A DNA stretch of 64,000 nt. It comes from Polynucleobacter sp. MWH-UH24A (GTDB taxonomy: Bacteria; Pseudomonadota; Gammaproteobacteria; Burkholderiales; Burkholderiaceae). The notes beneath the pieces were generated by a model. The model worked only from the letters and a program-made list of their open reading frames with translations, did not search any database and had not been told where the DNA came from. The stretch covers positions 806,001-870,000 of the forward strand of contig NZ_CP061292.1 of NCBI RefSeq assembly GCF_018687475.1, written 5' to 3'. Of this stretch, positions 27,504-35,454 are shown in pieces; within the stretch, counting starts at the first letter, position 1; each line of letters starts with the position of its first letter. The translations under genes and the position numbers were made by a program.

Positions 27504-27893
27504 TTATTTTTGCAGTTCGCATTGCATGATGGGGTACCCATCTTGCAAAGTAGCCTCCACATACCGATCGTTCTTATACACATAGACCTTGACGCCTTTA
27601 CCGTCGCCAATATTGTTGACATTGGTAAATAACGCGGTCTTGCTATCAATTCGTTTTAAGCTCGCAATCGTAGTGGGCTCACCAATGCTAAATTTAGAAC
27701 CGGTCCAACGGTCTGGTCGAATGAAGTCACCTTTAATCATTTTGCCGCGGTAGGTCTTCATATAGATGCAATCTTTTTGATTAAGAATCAAATCAACCGC
27801 ATCATCCTTGCGATCAAACAAACCTGCCTGCGTTAATGAACTCATTGGAAGCAGCACTGCAGATAGTAAAAGGGCGATGAAGCGTTTGGTCAT
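27504..27893 (-). CDS. Secreted protein of unknown function
   Basis: A 129-residue protein with a signal peptide (LLLSAVLLPMSSLTQA). The mature part is basic and beta-rich, with two Cys (KDCIYM and PIMQCELQK) that could form a disulfide. I do not recognise a family. It is preceded on the same strand by a tiny lipoprotein frame at 27904-27990, 10 nt upstream, and may be co-transcribed. Confidence 0.6.
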   Translation of the reverse strand: MTKRFIALLLSAVLLPMSSLTQAGLFDRKDDAVDLILNQKDCIYMKTYRGKMIKGDFIRPDRWTGSKFSIGEPTTIASLKRIDSKTALFTNVNNIGDGKGVKVYVYKNDRYVEATLQDGYPIMQCELQK

Positions 27894-27903
27894 GATGCGA
27901 AAG

Positions 27904-27990
27904 TCAGTTCAAATGATCGGCACCCGCACAGGCGCCTAGTAGCAATACCATTAGGGTCAGTAAATACGGTCTGGAATCGCGATAATTCAA
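27904..27990 (-). CDS. 28-residue lipoprotein microprotein, TTG start
   Basis: A very strong Shine-Dalgarno (AGGAGGT) lies six bases before a TTG codon on the minus strand. The 28-codon frame encodes a polar N-terminus (NYRDSRPYL), a hydrophobic stretch and a perfect lipobox (LLLGAC) leaving a mature part of only 8 residues (CAGADHLN). The combination makes it a credible small lipoprotein, of entericidin-like size. The stop is 10 nt before the start of the secreted protein gene at 27893, so it probably heads that transcript. Confidence 0.5.
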   Translation of the reverse strand: MNYRDSRPYLLTLMVLLLGACAGADHLN

Positions 27991-28034
27991 GAAATTACCT
28001 CCTGAAATGATTTAATCAAAGGCGATCGAGATCG

Positions 28035-28460
28035 TCAAGGTTTGAAGTGTTCAAGCCCAAATCGGCCATCTTCGAGGCATTTCAAGCCCTGCGGATCCCG
28101 TTGATAGAGATAAACCCAGGCAGTTTGCCATTCAGACTGGCAAATGAACTCGACCGAGCGTAATACGCGCTGATATTCATGGGGTCTAGGGTCATTTGGT
28201 GAACATTCTTCATAATGATCAATTTCGGTCAATAGAAGCTCCGTATCGAGTTGCCAGAGTTCTCCATAAACCCAGCTTTCTAAAGCATTGGCATGATGAT
28301 TTAATCGATCGGTAGCGCCTGGGTACCACGTTACTTGATAGAGTATTCCTGGCATTCGGGCTGGACCCAAACAGCGAGCCTTCGCATGCAAGTGTTTGGC
28401 ATTGGGATGGTCAAAAGGGCTCATCAAGGTCCCATAGACAAATAGTAAATCGGTGCTCAT
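28035..28460 (-). CDS. Gamma-glutamylcyclotransferase-like (AIG2/GGCT fold) protein
   Basis: The 141-residue protein opens with FVYGTLMSPF, the YGTL loop of the GGCT fold, and has a central AWVYLY-type strand and EIDHYEECSP with the acidic residue expected for catalysis. Bacterial members often cleave gamma-glutamyl or similar amines; the exact substrate is unknown. It is a single gene divergent from the CBS protein gene. Confidence 0.8.
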   Translation of the reverse strand: MSTDLLFVYGTLMSPFDHPNAKHLHAKARCLGPARMPGILYQVTWYPGATDRLNHHANALESWVYGELWQLDTELLLTEIDHYEECSPNDPRPHEYQRVLRSVEFICQSEWQTAWVYLYQRDPQGLKCLEDGRFGLEHFKP

Positions 28461-28546
28461 GATCGCTTTACATGGAAACCCTAATAGGAGGAAGTTAAAA
28501 GCCTATTCACAATCAAAATATTAATAGATGGATAGGGTGCACGAGA

Positions 28547-28975
28547 ATGAAAACCGTTAGTCAGCTATTGGCCGAGAAAAATCACCGGATCGAAACCATT
28601 GCTCCAAACATGCCAGTGTTTGATGCCCTAAAACTCATGTTAGAGAAAGATGTTGGCTCACTACTGGTCATCGAATTTGGTGGGCTTGTCGGAATTTTCA
28701 CAGAGCGTGACTACGCCCGTAAACTGGTCTTGCAAGGTAAAAGCTCACAAAATACCTTAGTGCGGGATGTGATGAGTACCAAACTAATTACAGTTAAGCC
28801 AGAAGACACCCTTGATTACTGCATGCAGCTCGTGACCGAGAAACGGATTCGCCATCTGCCAGTGTTAGATGGCAAACGCTTAATTGGCATGCTATCGATT
28901 GGCGATTTAGTTAAAGCCGCACTCGCGGAGCAAGCTGCTACGATCGCTCAACTTGAGGCCTATATTAATTCTTAA
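28547..28975 (+). CDS. Two-CBS-domain protein
   Basis: The 142-residue protein consists of a CBS pair, which usually binds adenine nucleotides: first repeat with MPVFDALKLMLEKDVGSLLV then GLVGIFTERDYARKLVLQGK, second with PEDTLDYCMQLVTEKRIRHL then LPVLDGKRLIGMLSIGDLVK. No other domain is present. Such stand-alone CBS proteins may regulate a separate enzyme. The gene overlaps the convergent CMD gene by 4 bases. Confidence 0.9.
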   Translation: MKTVSQLLAEKNHRIETIAPNMPVFDALKLMLEKDVGSLLVIEFGGLVGIFTERDYARKLVLQGKSSQNTLVRDVMSTKLITVKPEDTLDYCMQLVTEKRIRHLPVLDGKRLIGMLSIGDLVKAALAEQAATIAQLEAYINS

Positions 28976-29349
28976 AGGCCCATTTCTTTAAATACATCCT
29001 TGGCAGTACGAAAACTATCGATCGCTGCTGGCACGCCACAATAAATGGCCGATTGCAAAAAGATCTCGGCGATTTCGTCTTTACTCAAACCATTATTAAT
29101 TGCGCCCTTGACGTGCAGTTTGAGCTCATGGGGTCGATTTAAGGCAGTGAGCATCGCCAGGTTAACAATGCTTCGGGTCTTGCGATCAAGGCCGGGACGG
29201 TTCCAGATTTCATTCCAGCAGTATTCCGTCACTAATTCTTGGAGCGGTAAGTTAAAGTCATCGGCATTGCGGATTGCTTGATCCACATACTCAGCACCGA
29301 GTACCTCACGACGGGTTTTTAATCCCTTTTCAAAAGCATCACGATTCAT
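28972..29349 (-). CDS. Carboxymuconolactone decarboxylase family protein
   Basis: The 125-residue protein matches the CMD family (PcaC-like): NEIWNRPGLDRKTRSIVNLA, then LKLHVKGAINNGLSKDEIAE and IFLQSAIYCGVPAAIDSF. The CxxC of AhpD-type members is absent, favouring a decarboxylase-type role. No protocatechuate pathway genes lie nearby, so the real substrate is open. Confidence 0.85.
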   Translation of the reverse strand: MNRDAFEKGLKTRREVLGAEYVDQAIRNADDFNLPLQELVTEYCWNEIWNRPGLDRKTRSIVNLAMLTALNRPHELKLHVKGAINNGLSKDEIAEIFLQSAIYCGVPAAIDSFRTAKDVFKEMGL

Positions 29350-29394
29350 GGCTGTCTCCTTAGTTATTTACTAAACAGCAGTATAGTTATAGGC

Positions 29395-29661
29395 ATGGAT
29401 CATCGTTCGATTCTTATTATTCTGATCATGGCTTTGGGCCTATCTGCCTGCGGAACCCCGCAAAGCGGCTTTCGGGTAGTTAATCGATCAGACGGCATGA
29501 TTGGGGTGCAAGCCGTTAAGGGCGCCAAAGAAATTGAGGCACAAGAGCTTGCCACTAAAGAATGTAAAAAGAATGGAAAATCCGTCGCCCGAATTTCAGA
29601 AGCGCGTAGTACCCATAACGATAATTTTCCAATGATTTATATATACCAATGCCTAAACTAG
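29395..29661 (+). CDS. Small lipoprotein of unknown function
   Basis: An 88-residue product with a lipobox (MALGLSACGTP). The mature domain (about 70 residues) contains a Lys-rich helix (EIEAQELATKECKKNGKSVA) and two Cys that might pair. I do not recognise the family. Start codon ATG 29395 is divergent from the CMD gene with a 45-nt gap. Confidence 0.6.
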   Translation: MDHRSILIILIMALGLSACGTPQSGFRVVNRSDGMIGVQAVKGAKEIEAQELATKECKKNGKSVARISEARSTHNDNFPMIYIYQCLN

Positions 29662-29688
29662 TTGCAGATTGCCTAGTAGCCTGAACGA

Positions 29689-30333
29689 ATGTCTATTTAC
29701 ACGCATACCCAAACCATTCCTCTATTTCCACTTGGTACCACCTTGTTTCCTGATGGCATTATGCTGCTCAAAATCTTCGAGGTGCGTTACTTAGATATGG
29801 TGAAGCAGTGTGTGCGTGAGGGTTCTGGCTTTGGTGTTGTAACACTGAACGGCGGGGATGAGGTGCGCATGCCTGGACAAGAGGTTAGTTTTAATTCGGT
29901 CGGAACCTATGCCCGCATCAAAGAGTTTGATCCGGTCCAACCCAGCCTCTTCATGATTCAATGCCATGGTGAACAGCGCTTTCGTGTCAAAACCAGCGAG
30001 ACCAAGCGCAATGGCTTGATTGTTGCTGATGTTGATTTCATCGAAGACGATGCCTTTATGGAGGTCCCTGAGGATCTAAAAATGACCTCAAGCGTATTAG
30101 GGAAGGTGATACAGTCCTTTAAAGAACAGGGCGCTGCCCTTGGGAAAGAGCTGCCGTTTAGTAAACCCTATCGCTTTAACGAATGCGGCTGGGTCGCCAA
30201 TCGATGGTGTGAGCTCTTGCAGTTAAGCCCTGGTCAAAAGCAATTTTTCCTAGAACAAGAGAGCCCGCGCCTTCGTTTGGATCTCATTCATGAATTACTC
30301 GAAGAGATGGGTGTTTATAAGGCTGTGAAATAA
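29689..30333 (+). CDS. Lon N-terminal (substrate-binding) domain protein
   Basis: A 214-residue stand-alone LON substrate-binding domain without the ATPase or protease. Visible family blocks are TIPLFPLGTTLFPDGIMLLK then IFEVRYLDMVKQCVREGSGF and LFMIQCHGEQRFRVK. Such proteins may present substrates or cap proteases (inference). It follows a lipoprotein gene by 27 nt and precedes the catabolic cassette. Confidence 0.87.
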   Translation: MSIYTHTQTIPLFPLGTTLFPDGIMLLKIFEVRYLDMVKQCVREGSGFGVVTLNGGDEVRMPGQEVSFNSVGTYARIKEFDPVQPSLFMIQCHGEQRFRVKTSETKRNGLIVADVDFIEDDAFMEVPEDLKMTSSVLGKVIQSFKEQGAALGKELPFSKPYRFNECGWVANRWCELLQLSPGQKQFFLEQESPRLRLDLIHELLEEMGVYKAVK

Positions 30334-30385
30334 TGATTTTTATTACAAAAGCAATATAACTAAATAAATAATTGGAGACGGCATC

Positions 30386-31357
30386 ATGAGATTAAACATT
30401 GCATTCGGTTTAATAGCTACAGCGGTTCTGGGTTTTAGCCATGTACACGCTCAAAGTAACTGGCCAAGTGGTCAAACTGTTCGAGTAATCGTGCCTTTTC
30501 CTGGGGGAGCAAGCACACTTGATTCGGTGGTTCGTACTCTTACCCCTGAAATGAGTAAAGCGCTTGCATCACCTGTGATTGTCGATAACAGACCTGGCGC
30601 CGGAACGGTCATTGGGGTTGATGCAACCGCTAAGGCAACGGATGGAAATACCGTTGGCGGTGTTGCAAATAGTTTTACGGTTAATCAAACCTTAGTAAAA
30701 AACTTACCCTATAACACCACGAAAGATTTACAGGCTGTCATCTTGATGGCTAAAACAGCCAATGTACTTGCAGTGCGTCCTGGATTGCCAGTCAATAATT
30801 TGAAAGAATTAATTGCTTATGCCAAGAAGAATCCTGGAAAACTATCCTATGGATCATTTGGTAATGGCACAACCGCTCATTTTGCGGGAGAAATGCTGAA
30901 GTCCCAAGCCGGAATTTTTGTGGTTCATATTCCCTATCGTGGTCAAGGACCTGCATTAACCGATTTGCTGGCTGGAAATATTGACATGATGTTTGGTAAC
31001 TTGCCTGATTTTCTGCCACACATTAAATCGGGTAAGTTAAAAGCCATCGGCACAACCTATTTGACACGTGCGCCCTTGGCCCCAGAGATCCCAACCATCG
31101 CCGAGCAGGGATTCCCGAAATTCGAGACAGACTCTTGGTATGGCATTGTGGCCCCAGCAAGTATGCCCAAAGATCGAGTAGATAAGGTCAATGCGGCAAT
31201 TAATCAAGCGCTTCAAGATCCTGCAGTCAAAAAGAATTTTGCTGATCGAGGCATTGAGATTATTGGCGGAACACCTGCTAAATTTTCTGAGCACATTCAA
31301 GCTGAAATTTCAAAATACGCGCAGATTGTGAAGAGTTCTGGAATGACGATTGATTGA
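30386..31357 (+). CDS. Bug-family periplasmic solute receptor, first gene of a catabolic cassette
   Basis: The 323-residue protein has a signal peptide (LGFSHVHAQ) and Bug motifs WPSGQTVRVIVPFPGGAS, VDNRPGAGTVIGVDA and YRGQGPALTDLLAGNIDMMF. It overlaps or nearly abuts the Rid-like gene and leads a run with an aspartate dehydrogenase-like and an RraA-like gene, so its ligand is likely a small amino or dicarboxylic acid (inference). No membrane subunits are adjacent. Confidence 0.9.
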   Translation: MRLNIAFGLIATAVLGFSHVHAQSNWPSGQTVRVIVPFPGGASTLDSVVRTLTPEMSKALASPVIVDNRPGAGTVIGVDATAKATDGNTVGGVANSFTVNQTLVKNLPYNTTKDLQAVILMAKTANVLAVRPGLPVNNLKELIAYAKKNPGKLSYGSFGNGTTAHFAGEMLKSQAGIFVVHIPYRGQGPALTDLLAGNIDMMFGNLPDFLPHIKSGKLKAIGTTYLTRAPLAPEIPTIAEQGFPKFETDSWYGIVAPASMPKDRVDKVNAAINQALQDPAVKKNFADRGIEIIGGTPAKFSEHIQAEISKYAQIVKSSGMTID

Positions 31358-31361
31358 TGTT

Positions 31362-32132
31362 ATGCACGCAACAGAACTTTTTGAAGCAGGAAACTATCGC
31401 TATATTCCAAGTGTTTTTCAGTACTCGGCCGGAGTCAAGGCTGAGCCTGGTTTTTGCCTCGAGCAGGTTCGCTTTCATCGAGCACTGCCATTGCAAGACG
31501 GATTTGAGTATGCCAAAGCGCATCTTCAAAAAATAGGGCGTCCGCTGACGGCATTTGCTCACTGTGAACTGCGATCGCCTACTCAATTTGATGATCAAGG
31601 ATTTATTTCATTCAATCGTCAGTACGTGGCCCAGCTGGAGGCCTGGGGAATATACACACCGGCGTTTGAGAATAGGGAGGCTATTAACCCAGTAGCACGT
31701 ACAAATGTGTGCCCTAAACATCATGCCCCGAAGCAAGTATCGATGTTTTCATTTACCTATTCAGTGCCCGTTGAATCACCCCGTATTAGTTTTGTCCTCT
31801 CGGGTGGGGGTGATGCTAGAAAAGGCCCTGAACCTTATCGAGATCGAATTATTGCGTATGGCGATTGCTCGCCTGAAGGTCTGAAGACCAAAATTGCTTT
31901 TGTCATTGACGAAATGACAGCGCGATTACGCAAACTGGATTTAACCTGGAATGATGCGACAAAAGTACAGGCCTATACAATTCATGACATTACTCCTTGG
32001 ATGGATGAGCTGCTTTCAAATCCTGGATTAATTCCAAATGGACTAACGTGGCATTATGCAAAACCACCCGTTGCTGGCTTGGAATATGAGATGGATGTTC
32101 GTGGTGGCGTTAGCGAACTTTTTATTAATTAA
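31362..32132 (+). CDS. Rid-family (RidA/YjgF-like) protein, long form
   Basis: A 256-residue protein with a C-terminal Rid-like half: DRIIAYGDCSPEGLKTKIAF, then EMTARLRKLDLTWNDATKVQ and AYTIHDITPWMDELL resemble the strand-helix layout of enamine/imine deaminases. The N-terminal half (AFAHCELRSPTQFDDQGFIS and INPVARTNVCPK) is specific to a longer subfamily I know only as Rid-like. ATG 31362 is chosen; the frame is open from TTG 31350. It lies between a Bug gene and an aspartate dehydrogenase-like gene, where an imine deaminase would fit. Confidence 0.6.
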   Translation: MHATELFEAGNYRYIPSVFQYSAGVKAEPGFCLEQVRFHRALPLQDGFEYAKAHLQKIGRPLTAFAHCELRSPTQFDDQGFISFNRQYVAQLEAWGIYTPAFENREAINPVARTNVCPKHHAPKQVSMFSFTYSVPVESPRISFVLSGGGDARKGPEPYRDRIIAYGDCSPEGLKTKIAFVIDEMTARLRKLDLTWNDATKVQAYTIHDITPWMDELLSNPGLIPNGLTWHYAKPPVAGLEYEMDVRGGVSELFIN

Positions 32133-32141
32133 CGATAAATA

Positions 32142-32975
32142 ATGACAGTGACTACAAATTCAAATAAAAAAAATATTCGTGTTGCAATTGCAGGGCTGGG
32201 CGCAATTGGCAAATCCTTATCAATGCATCTGGCTTCTGGAGCAATTCCAGGCGTCGTGTTAACTGCAGTGTCTGCCAAGGATCATCAAAAAGCGCAAGAA
32301 TTTGTCAAAACCCTTGCTCATCCCGTTAAGGTCTTAAAGATTGAAGATCTTGAGCCCGAGGCTGATGTGGTGGTTGAATGTGCTCCTGCGAATTTACTAG
32401 GCGACATCATTACACCCTTTTTGAAAAATCAAAAACGTGCAATCGTACTTTCTGTCGGTGCTATCTTATTTCGTCCAGATCTTGTGGAACTGGCTAAGGA
32501 AACAGGCGGAGTGATTATGGTGCCTACTGGCGCTTTGATTGGTCTTGATGCAATGGTTGCTGCCGCAGAAGGAAATATTCATTCGGTTCGCATGATTACA
32601 CGTAAACCACCAAAAGGTCTTGAGGGCGCTCCGCACTTAATTGAACATAATATTTCAGTTGCTAACCTAACAGAACCCTTAAAAATATTTACGGGAAATG
32701 CTAAAGAGGCTGCAAAGGGATTTCCTGCAAACTTGAATGTGGTCGTAGCACTTGCACTGGCTGGTATTGGTCCAGAAAAAACCTTACTTGAGATTTGGGC
32801 TGACCCAACTGTAGTCCGAAATACGCACACCATTACCGTTGATTCCGATTCAGCCAAGTTCACCATGACTATGGAAAATATTCCATCGGAAAACCCAAGA
32901 ACCGGCCGAATTGTGGCGCAAAGCGTGGTCGCCATGCTCCGTAAATTAACTTCGCATTTTCAAGTTGGCACTTAA
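32142..32975 (+). CDS. Aspartate dehydrogenase-like NAD(P)-dependent enzyme
   Basis: The 277-residue protein has an N-terminal Rossmann motif (VAIAGLGAIGKSLSMHLASG) and the aspartate dehydrogenase-type C-terminal domain: VPTGALIGLDAMVAAAEGNI, then KGFPANLNVVVALALAGIGP and RNTHTITVDSDSAKF. Family members convert aspartate to iminoaspartate. Some are catabolic and some feed NAD synthesis. It starts 9 nt after the Rid-like gene and ends 15 nt before the RraA-like gene, so the four genes from 30386 are one operon. Confidence 0.82.
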   Translation: MTVTTNSNKKNIRVAIAGLGAIGKSLSMHLASGAIPGVVLTAVSAKDHQKAQEFVKTLAHPVKVLKIEDLEPEADVVVECAPANLLGDIITPFLKNQKRAIVLSVGAILFRPDLVELAKETGGVIMVPTGALIGLDAMVAAAEGNIHSVRMITRKPPKGLEGAPHLIEHNISVANLTEPLKIFTGNAKEAAKGFPANLNVVVALALAGIGPEKTLLEIWADPTVVRNTHTITVDSDSAKFTMTMENIPSENPRTGRIVAQSVVAMLRKLTSHFQVGT

Positions 32976-32990
32976 CACGAAAGAAATACC

Positions 32991-33671
32991 ATGGGCATGA
33001 CTGCTTCTGAAAAAGAATCAATTCGTTTGCGTTATTTGGAAGTCGATACATCCAATGTGGCTGACGTTTTAGATAACATGAACTTATTGCAACAAGGATT
33101 AGCGGCTGATTTTGGTCCCTATCCAGAAACTTGTAAGCGGATGGCAGGTTGGGCTTATACCATTCGCGGTCAAATGACCCCTTATCCACAAGGCGGAGAT
33201 GCCGATAAGATGCAAGCTTGTCAAGGCTTATCCCCTGGTGAGATTGGTGTTTGGAGTGGCAATGGCGAGGGAATTTGCTATTTTGGCGAGCTGATCGCCT
33301 TGGGCATGAAGGAGCGCGGGTGTGTTGGAGCACTAATTGATGGGGGCATCCGAGATGTGCGTTGGATTGGAGAGCATCAGTTCCCCGTGTTTGCCCGCTA
33401 TAAAACCTCTGTGCAGTCCATAGGACGTTGGAAAGTCAATGCCTGTCAAGTCCCGGTGTATATGCGAGGCCATGATGGTGGCAATGTCATTGTGCGCCCC
33501 GGTGATTTTATTCTTGCCGATGAAGATGGCGCTATTGTGATTCCAGTTGAACATGTTCATACCGTGTTGGTTGAAGCTGAGCGATTGACTGAAATTGAGA
33601 AAAATATTCGTAAGGAAATTGCCAATGGGCTTACATTGGCTGAAGCCCTAAAAAAATATGGGCATGTTTAG
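32991..33671 (+). CDS. RraA-family protein, likely aldolase/oxaloacetate decarboxylase-type
   Basis: A 226-residue RraA-fold protein. It has GNGEGICYFGELIALGMKE, then GALIDGGIRDVRWIGEHQFP and the metal/carboxylate region VIVRPGDFILADEDGAIVIP. RraA-fold enzymes include 4-hydroxy-4-methyl-2-oxoglutarate aldolase, some of which also decarboxylate oxaloacetate; the RNase E-inhibitor function is a minority. As the last gene of the aspartate-type cassette, a decarboxylase or aldolase role fits. Confidence 0.8.
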   Translation: MGMTASEKESIRLRYLEVDTSNVADVLDNMNLLQQGLAADFGPYPETCKRMAGWAYTIRGQMTPYPQGGDADKMQACQGLSPGEIGVWSGNGEGICYFGELIALGMKERGCVGALIDGGIRDVRWIGEHQFPVFARYKTSVQSIGRWKVNACQVPVYMRGHDGGNVIVRPGDFILADEDGAIVIPVEHVHTVLVEAERLTEIEKNIRKEIANGLTLAEALKKYGHV

Positions 33672-33717
33672 TTTGTATTGGATAAACATTCCTGCTCGTT
33701 TGCGTTAGGTTTAGCGG

Positions 33718-34155
33718 ATGTTTACCTGTGCGCTGTGCGGAAATCCACGCGTCATTATGGGCGTTTGTCCGCACTGCGGCACAGATGCCTTACCGCTAAA
33801 AGAAAGTGATACGGTTACTGTTAATCTTGAGCTTGGTGGTCCCACTACCGAAGAAGCCCTGAGCGCACTAACCGAACATATTCGGACTGCCAGCGAAATT
33901 GATATTCGAACCATTATCGTCATTCATGGGTATGGTTCATCGGGTATTGGGGGTAGTATTCGAAGAACCATTCGGGAAGCCCTGGCAAACAATTTTTTTG
34001 CCGATCGGGTCGATGAGTATATTCATGGTGAAGACCTTGCTCATCGATCTTCAATCTATCAGGATCTGATTAAGCGCCGACCTTCATTGAAATCGCACTT
34101 TAAATCGTTTAAAGAGGGCAATCCCGGAATGACGATATTATTGATGCGTCATTAA
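33718..34155 (+). CDS. Zinc-ribbon plus Smr-domain protein
   Basis: The 145-residue protein begins with a zinc ribbon (Cys4, Cys7, Cys17, Cys20 in FTCALCGNPR and GVCPHCGTD). After it, VNLELGGPTTEEALSALTEH and TIIVIHGYGSSGIGGSIRRT match the Smr domain, a small nuclease-like fold. The typical GxGxG loop of Smr is present. The combination at this size is less common than the MutS2 or SmrA forms. It follows the cassette after 46 nt and precedes a DUF6352-like gene by 26 nt. Confidence 0.8.
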   Translation: MFTCALCGNPRVIMGVCPHCGTDALPLKESDTVTVNLELGGPTTEEALSALTEHIRTASEIDIRTIIVIHGYGSSGIGGSIRRTIREALANNFFADRVDEYIHGEDLAHRSSIYQDLIKRRPSLKSHFKSFKEGNPGMTILLMRH

Positions 34156-34181
34156 GACTTATTATTGTTTGATTTCTTACT

Positions 34182-35198
34182 ATGCCAAATTACTGGGCCA
34201 GTTCTGGCTTTAACACTCTTTCGGTGAATTCTGATCACCATCTCGTGGTGACGGATGATTTTCTTAGAACTTATCTTGCACGCCCCGAGCTGAGCCTAAT
34301 TTCCCAGTCCTGCACCCAGGAGCGCGCCATTCATCAGCGCCTATTGAATTCGCCACGCGAAGAAATTAGCCAAGCCGAGATTCAGAAAATCGCCGATACC
34401 GATGTGCAGGCTAACTATGAAATTTGGTTTCGGTATCGAAGTAAGTTGCTGGCCGCAAGCTCCCTCGAGCATTTCTATATGAGCTTATTCCAAGGAAAGG
34501 GCGTGGATGTTCCCCCTTTGTTTGTCAGTCAGCTAACCCAAATTTTTCTACGACATATGCTGGGAGAGAACCCAGACCCTTATGAGCTAAGGATGGCAGA
34601 GTTCTTTTTTCGAACCCAAAAGGTCAGCATTCTAGAGGGTGGTGTGTTAATGGCAGCCGACCACGAGACCATTGAACGAAATGCACAGGCTTCGGACTTT
34701 GGCAATATTGTGGATCTTCTGAAGAACCAATCGTTAGCGGCACGCACCATCGACTTGGACGTATTACATCCTGACAATGCCAAATCCTATTGGGAGCGAG
34801 ATGAGTTCTTTGATTTTGCAGTTCAGCTCAATTTTGACCAGCCCGCATTACCCGCCTTAGCGCGTCTTCTTGAAAAATGGATCAAGCACTTTTTGGGGAT
34901 TGATACGAGCATTACCCCAATGAAGGAGATCTCTGACTCTAAATGGGTTTGGCATGTTGGCTTAGACGCCGCTGCGACGGAGATTCTCAATGGCCTCTAC
35001 CAAGAGCAAAGTCTCGATGAAAGCGTACTGAACCGCTTAATTTGCCTCTTCAAACTCGAATTTAAGGATACGAGCCCGGTACTTGCCCAAGTTCGGGGCA
35101 AGCCAGTCTATCTCGGCCTTGCCATGAATGATCAATCCCAGATCAAGCTTAAACCACAGAACCTCCTCTTTAACCTGCCATTAAGCCCTGTTTCATAA
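34182..35198 (+). CDS. DUF6352-like protein of unknown function
   Basis: The 338-residue cytoplasmic-looking protein opens NYWASSGFNTL, then VTDDFLRTYLARPELSLI, and contains LRMAEFFFRTQKVSILEGGV. I associate this pattern with DUF6352, described in Burkholderiales and relatives; the family role is not known. There are no signal or membrane segments. Confidence is moderate because the family is recognised from memory. Confidence 0.6.
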   Translation: MPNYWASSGFNTLSVNSDHHLVVTDDFLRTYLARPELSLISQSCTQERAIHQRLLNSPREEISQAEIQKIADTDVQANYEIWFRYRSKLLAASSLEHFYMSLFQGKGVDVPPLFVSQLTQIFLRHMLGENPDPYELRMAEFFFRTQKVSILEGGVLMAADHETIERNAQASDFGNIVDLLKNQSLAARTIDLDVLHPDNAKSYWERDEFFDFAVQLNFDQPALPALARLLEKWIKHFLGIDTSITPMKEISDSKWVWHVGLDAAATEILNGLYQEQSLDESVLNRLICLFKLEFKDTSPVLAQVRGKPVYLGLAMNDQSQIKLKPQNLLFNLPLSPVS

Positions 35199-35219
35199 GC
35201 TTTTTTCTCCTTTTGCATC

Positions 35220-35249
35220 TTGTGCAATGCAATAATTTTAGGGTATACT
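35220..35249 (+). promoter_or_regulatory. Putative sigma-70 promoter of the 58-residue gene
   Basis: TTGTGC at 35220-35225 and TATACT at 35244-35249 are separated by 18 bp, upstream of the small gene at 35278 and of the DsbA-like gene. The -10 matches the consensus at 5 of 6 positions; the -35 is weak. Support is sequence-only. Confidence 0.4.
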
Positions 35250-35277
35250 ATTAGGTATAAACCCTTAGGAGAAGAAA

Positions 35278-35454
35278 ATGACAAGCAATACCCTTAAACC
35301 AACCTTAGCTGGAAGTTCCATTGGACTTGCCGCTGGATCAAGCACCGGAACACTGGCTGCTATCCTCAAAACATTACGAATGATTGGCAGTGCTTGGGAA
35401 GAATCCAGAGTGGAATATAAAAAGCGAGCCATCTTGGGTGGCGGTTGGGAATAA
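35278..35454 (+). CDS. 58-residue Gly/Ser/Thr-rich protein upstream of a DsbA-like gene
   Basis: An ATG preceded by AGGAG opens a 58-codon frame: LKPTLAGSSIGLAAGSSTGT followed by a hydrophobic/Lys part and GGGWE at the end. The stop (TAA) directly abuts the TTG start of the DsbA-like gene, so translation is probably coupled. The product could be a small membrane-associated peptide with one hydrophobic segment. Family not recognised. Confidence 0.5.
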   Translation: MTSNTLKPTLAGSSIGLAAGSSTGTLAAILKTLRMIGSAWEESRVEYKKRAILGGGWE

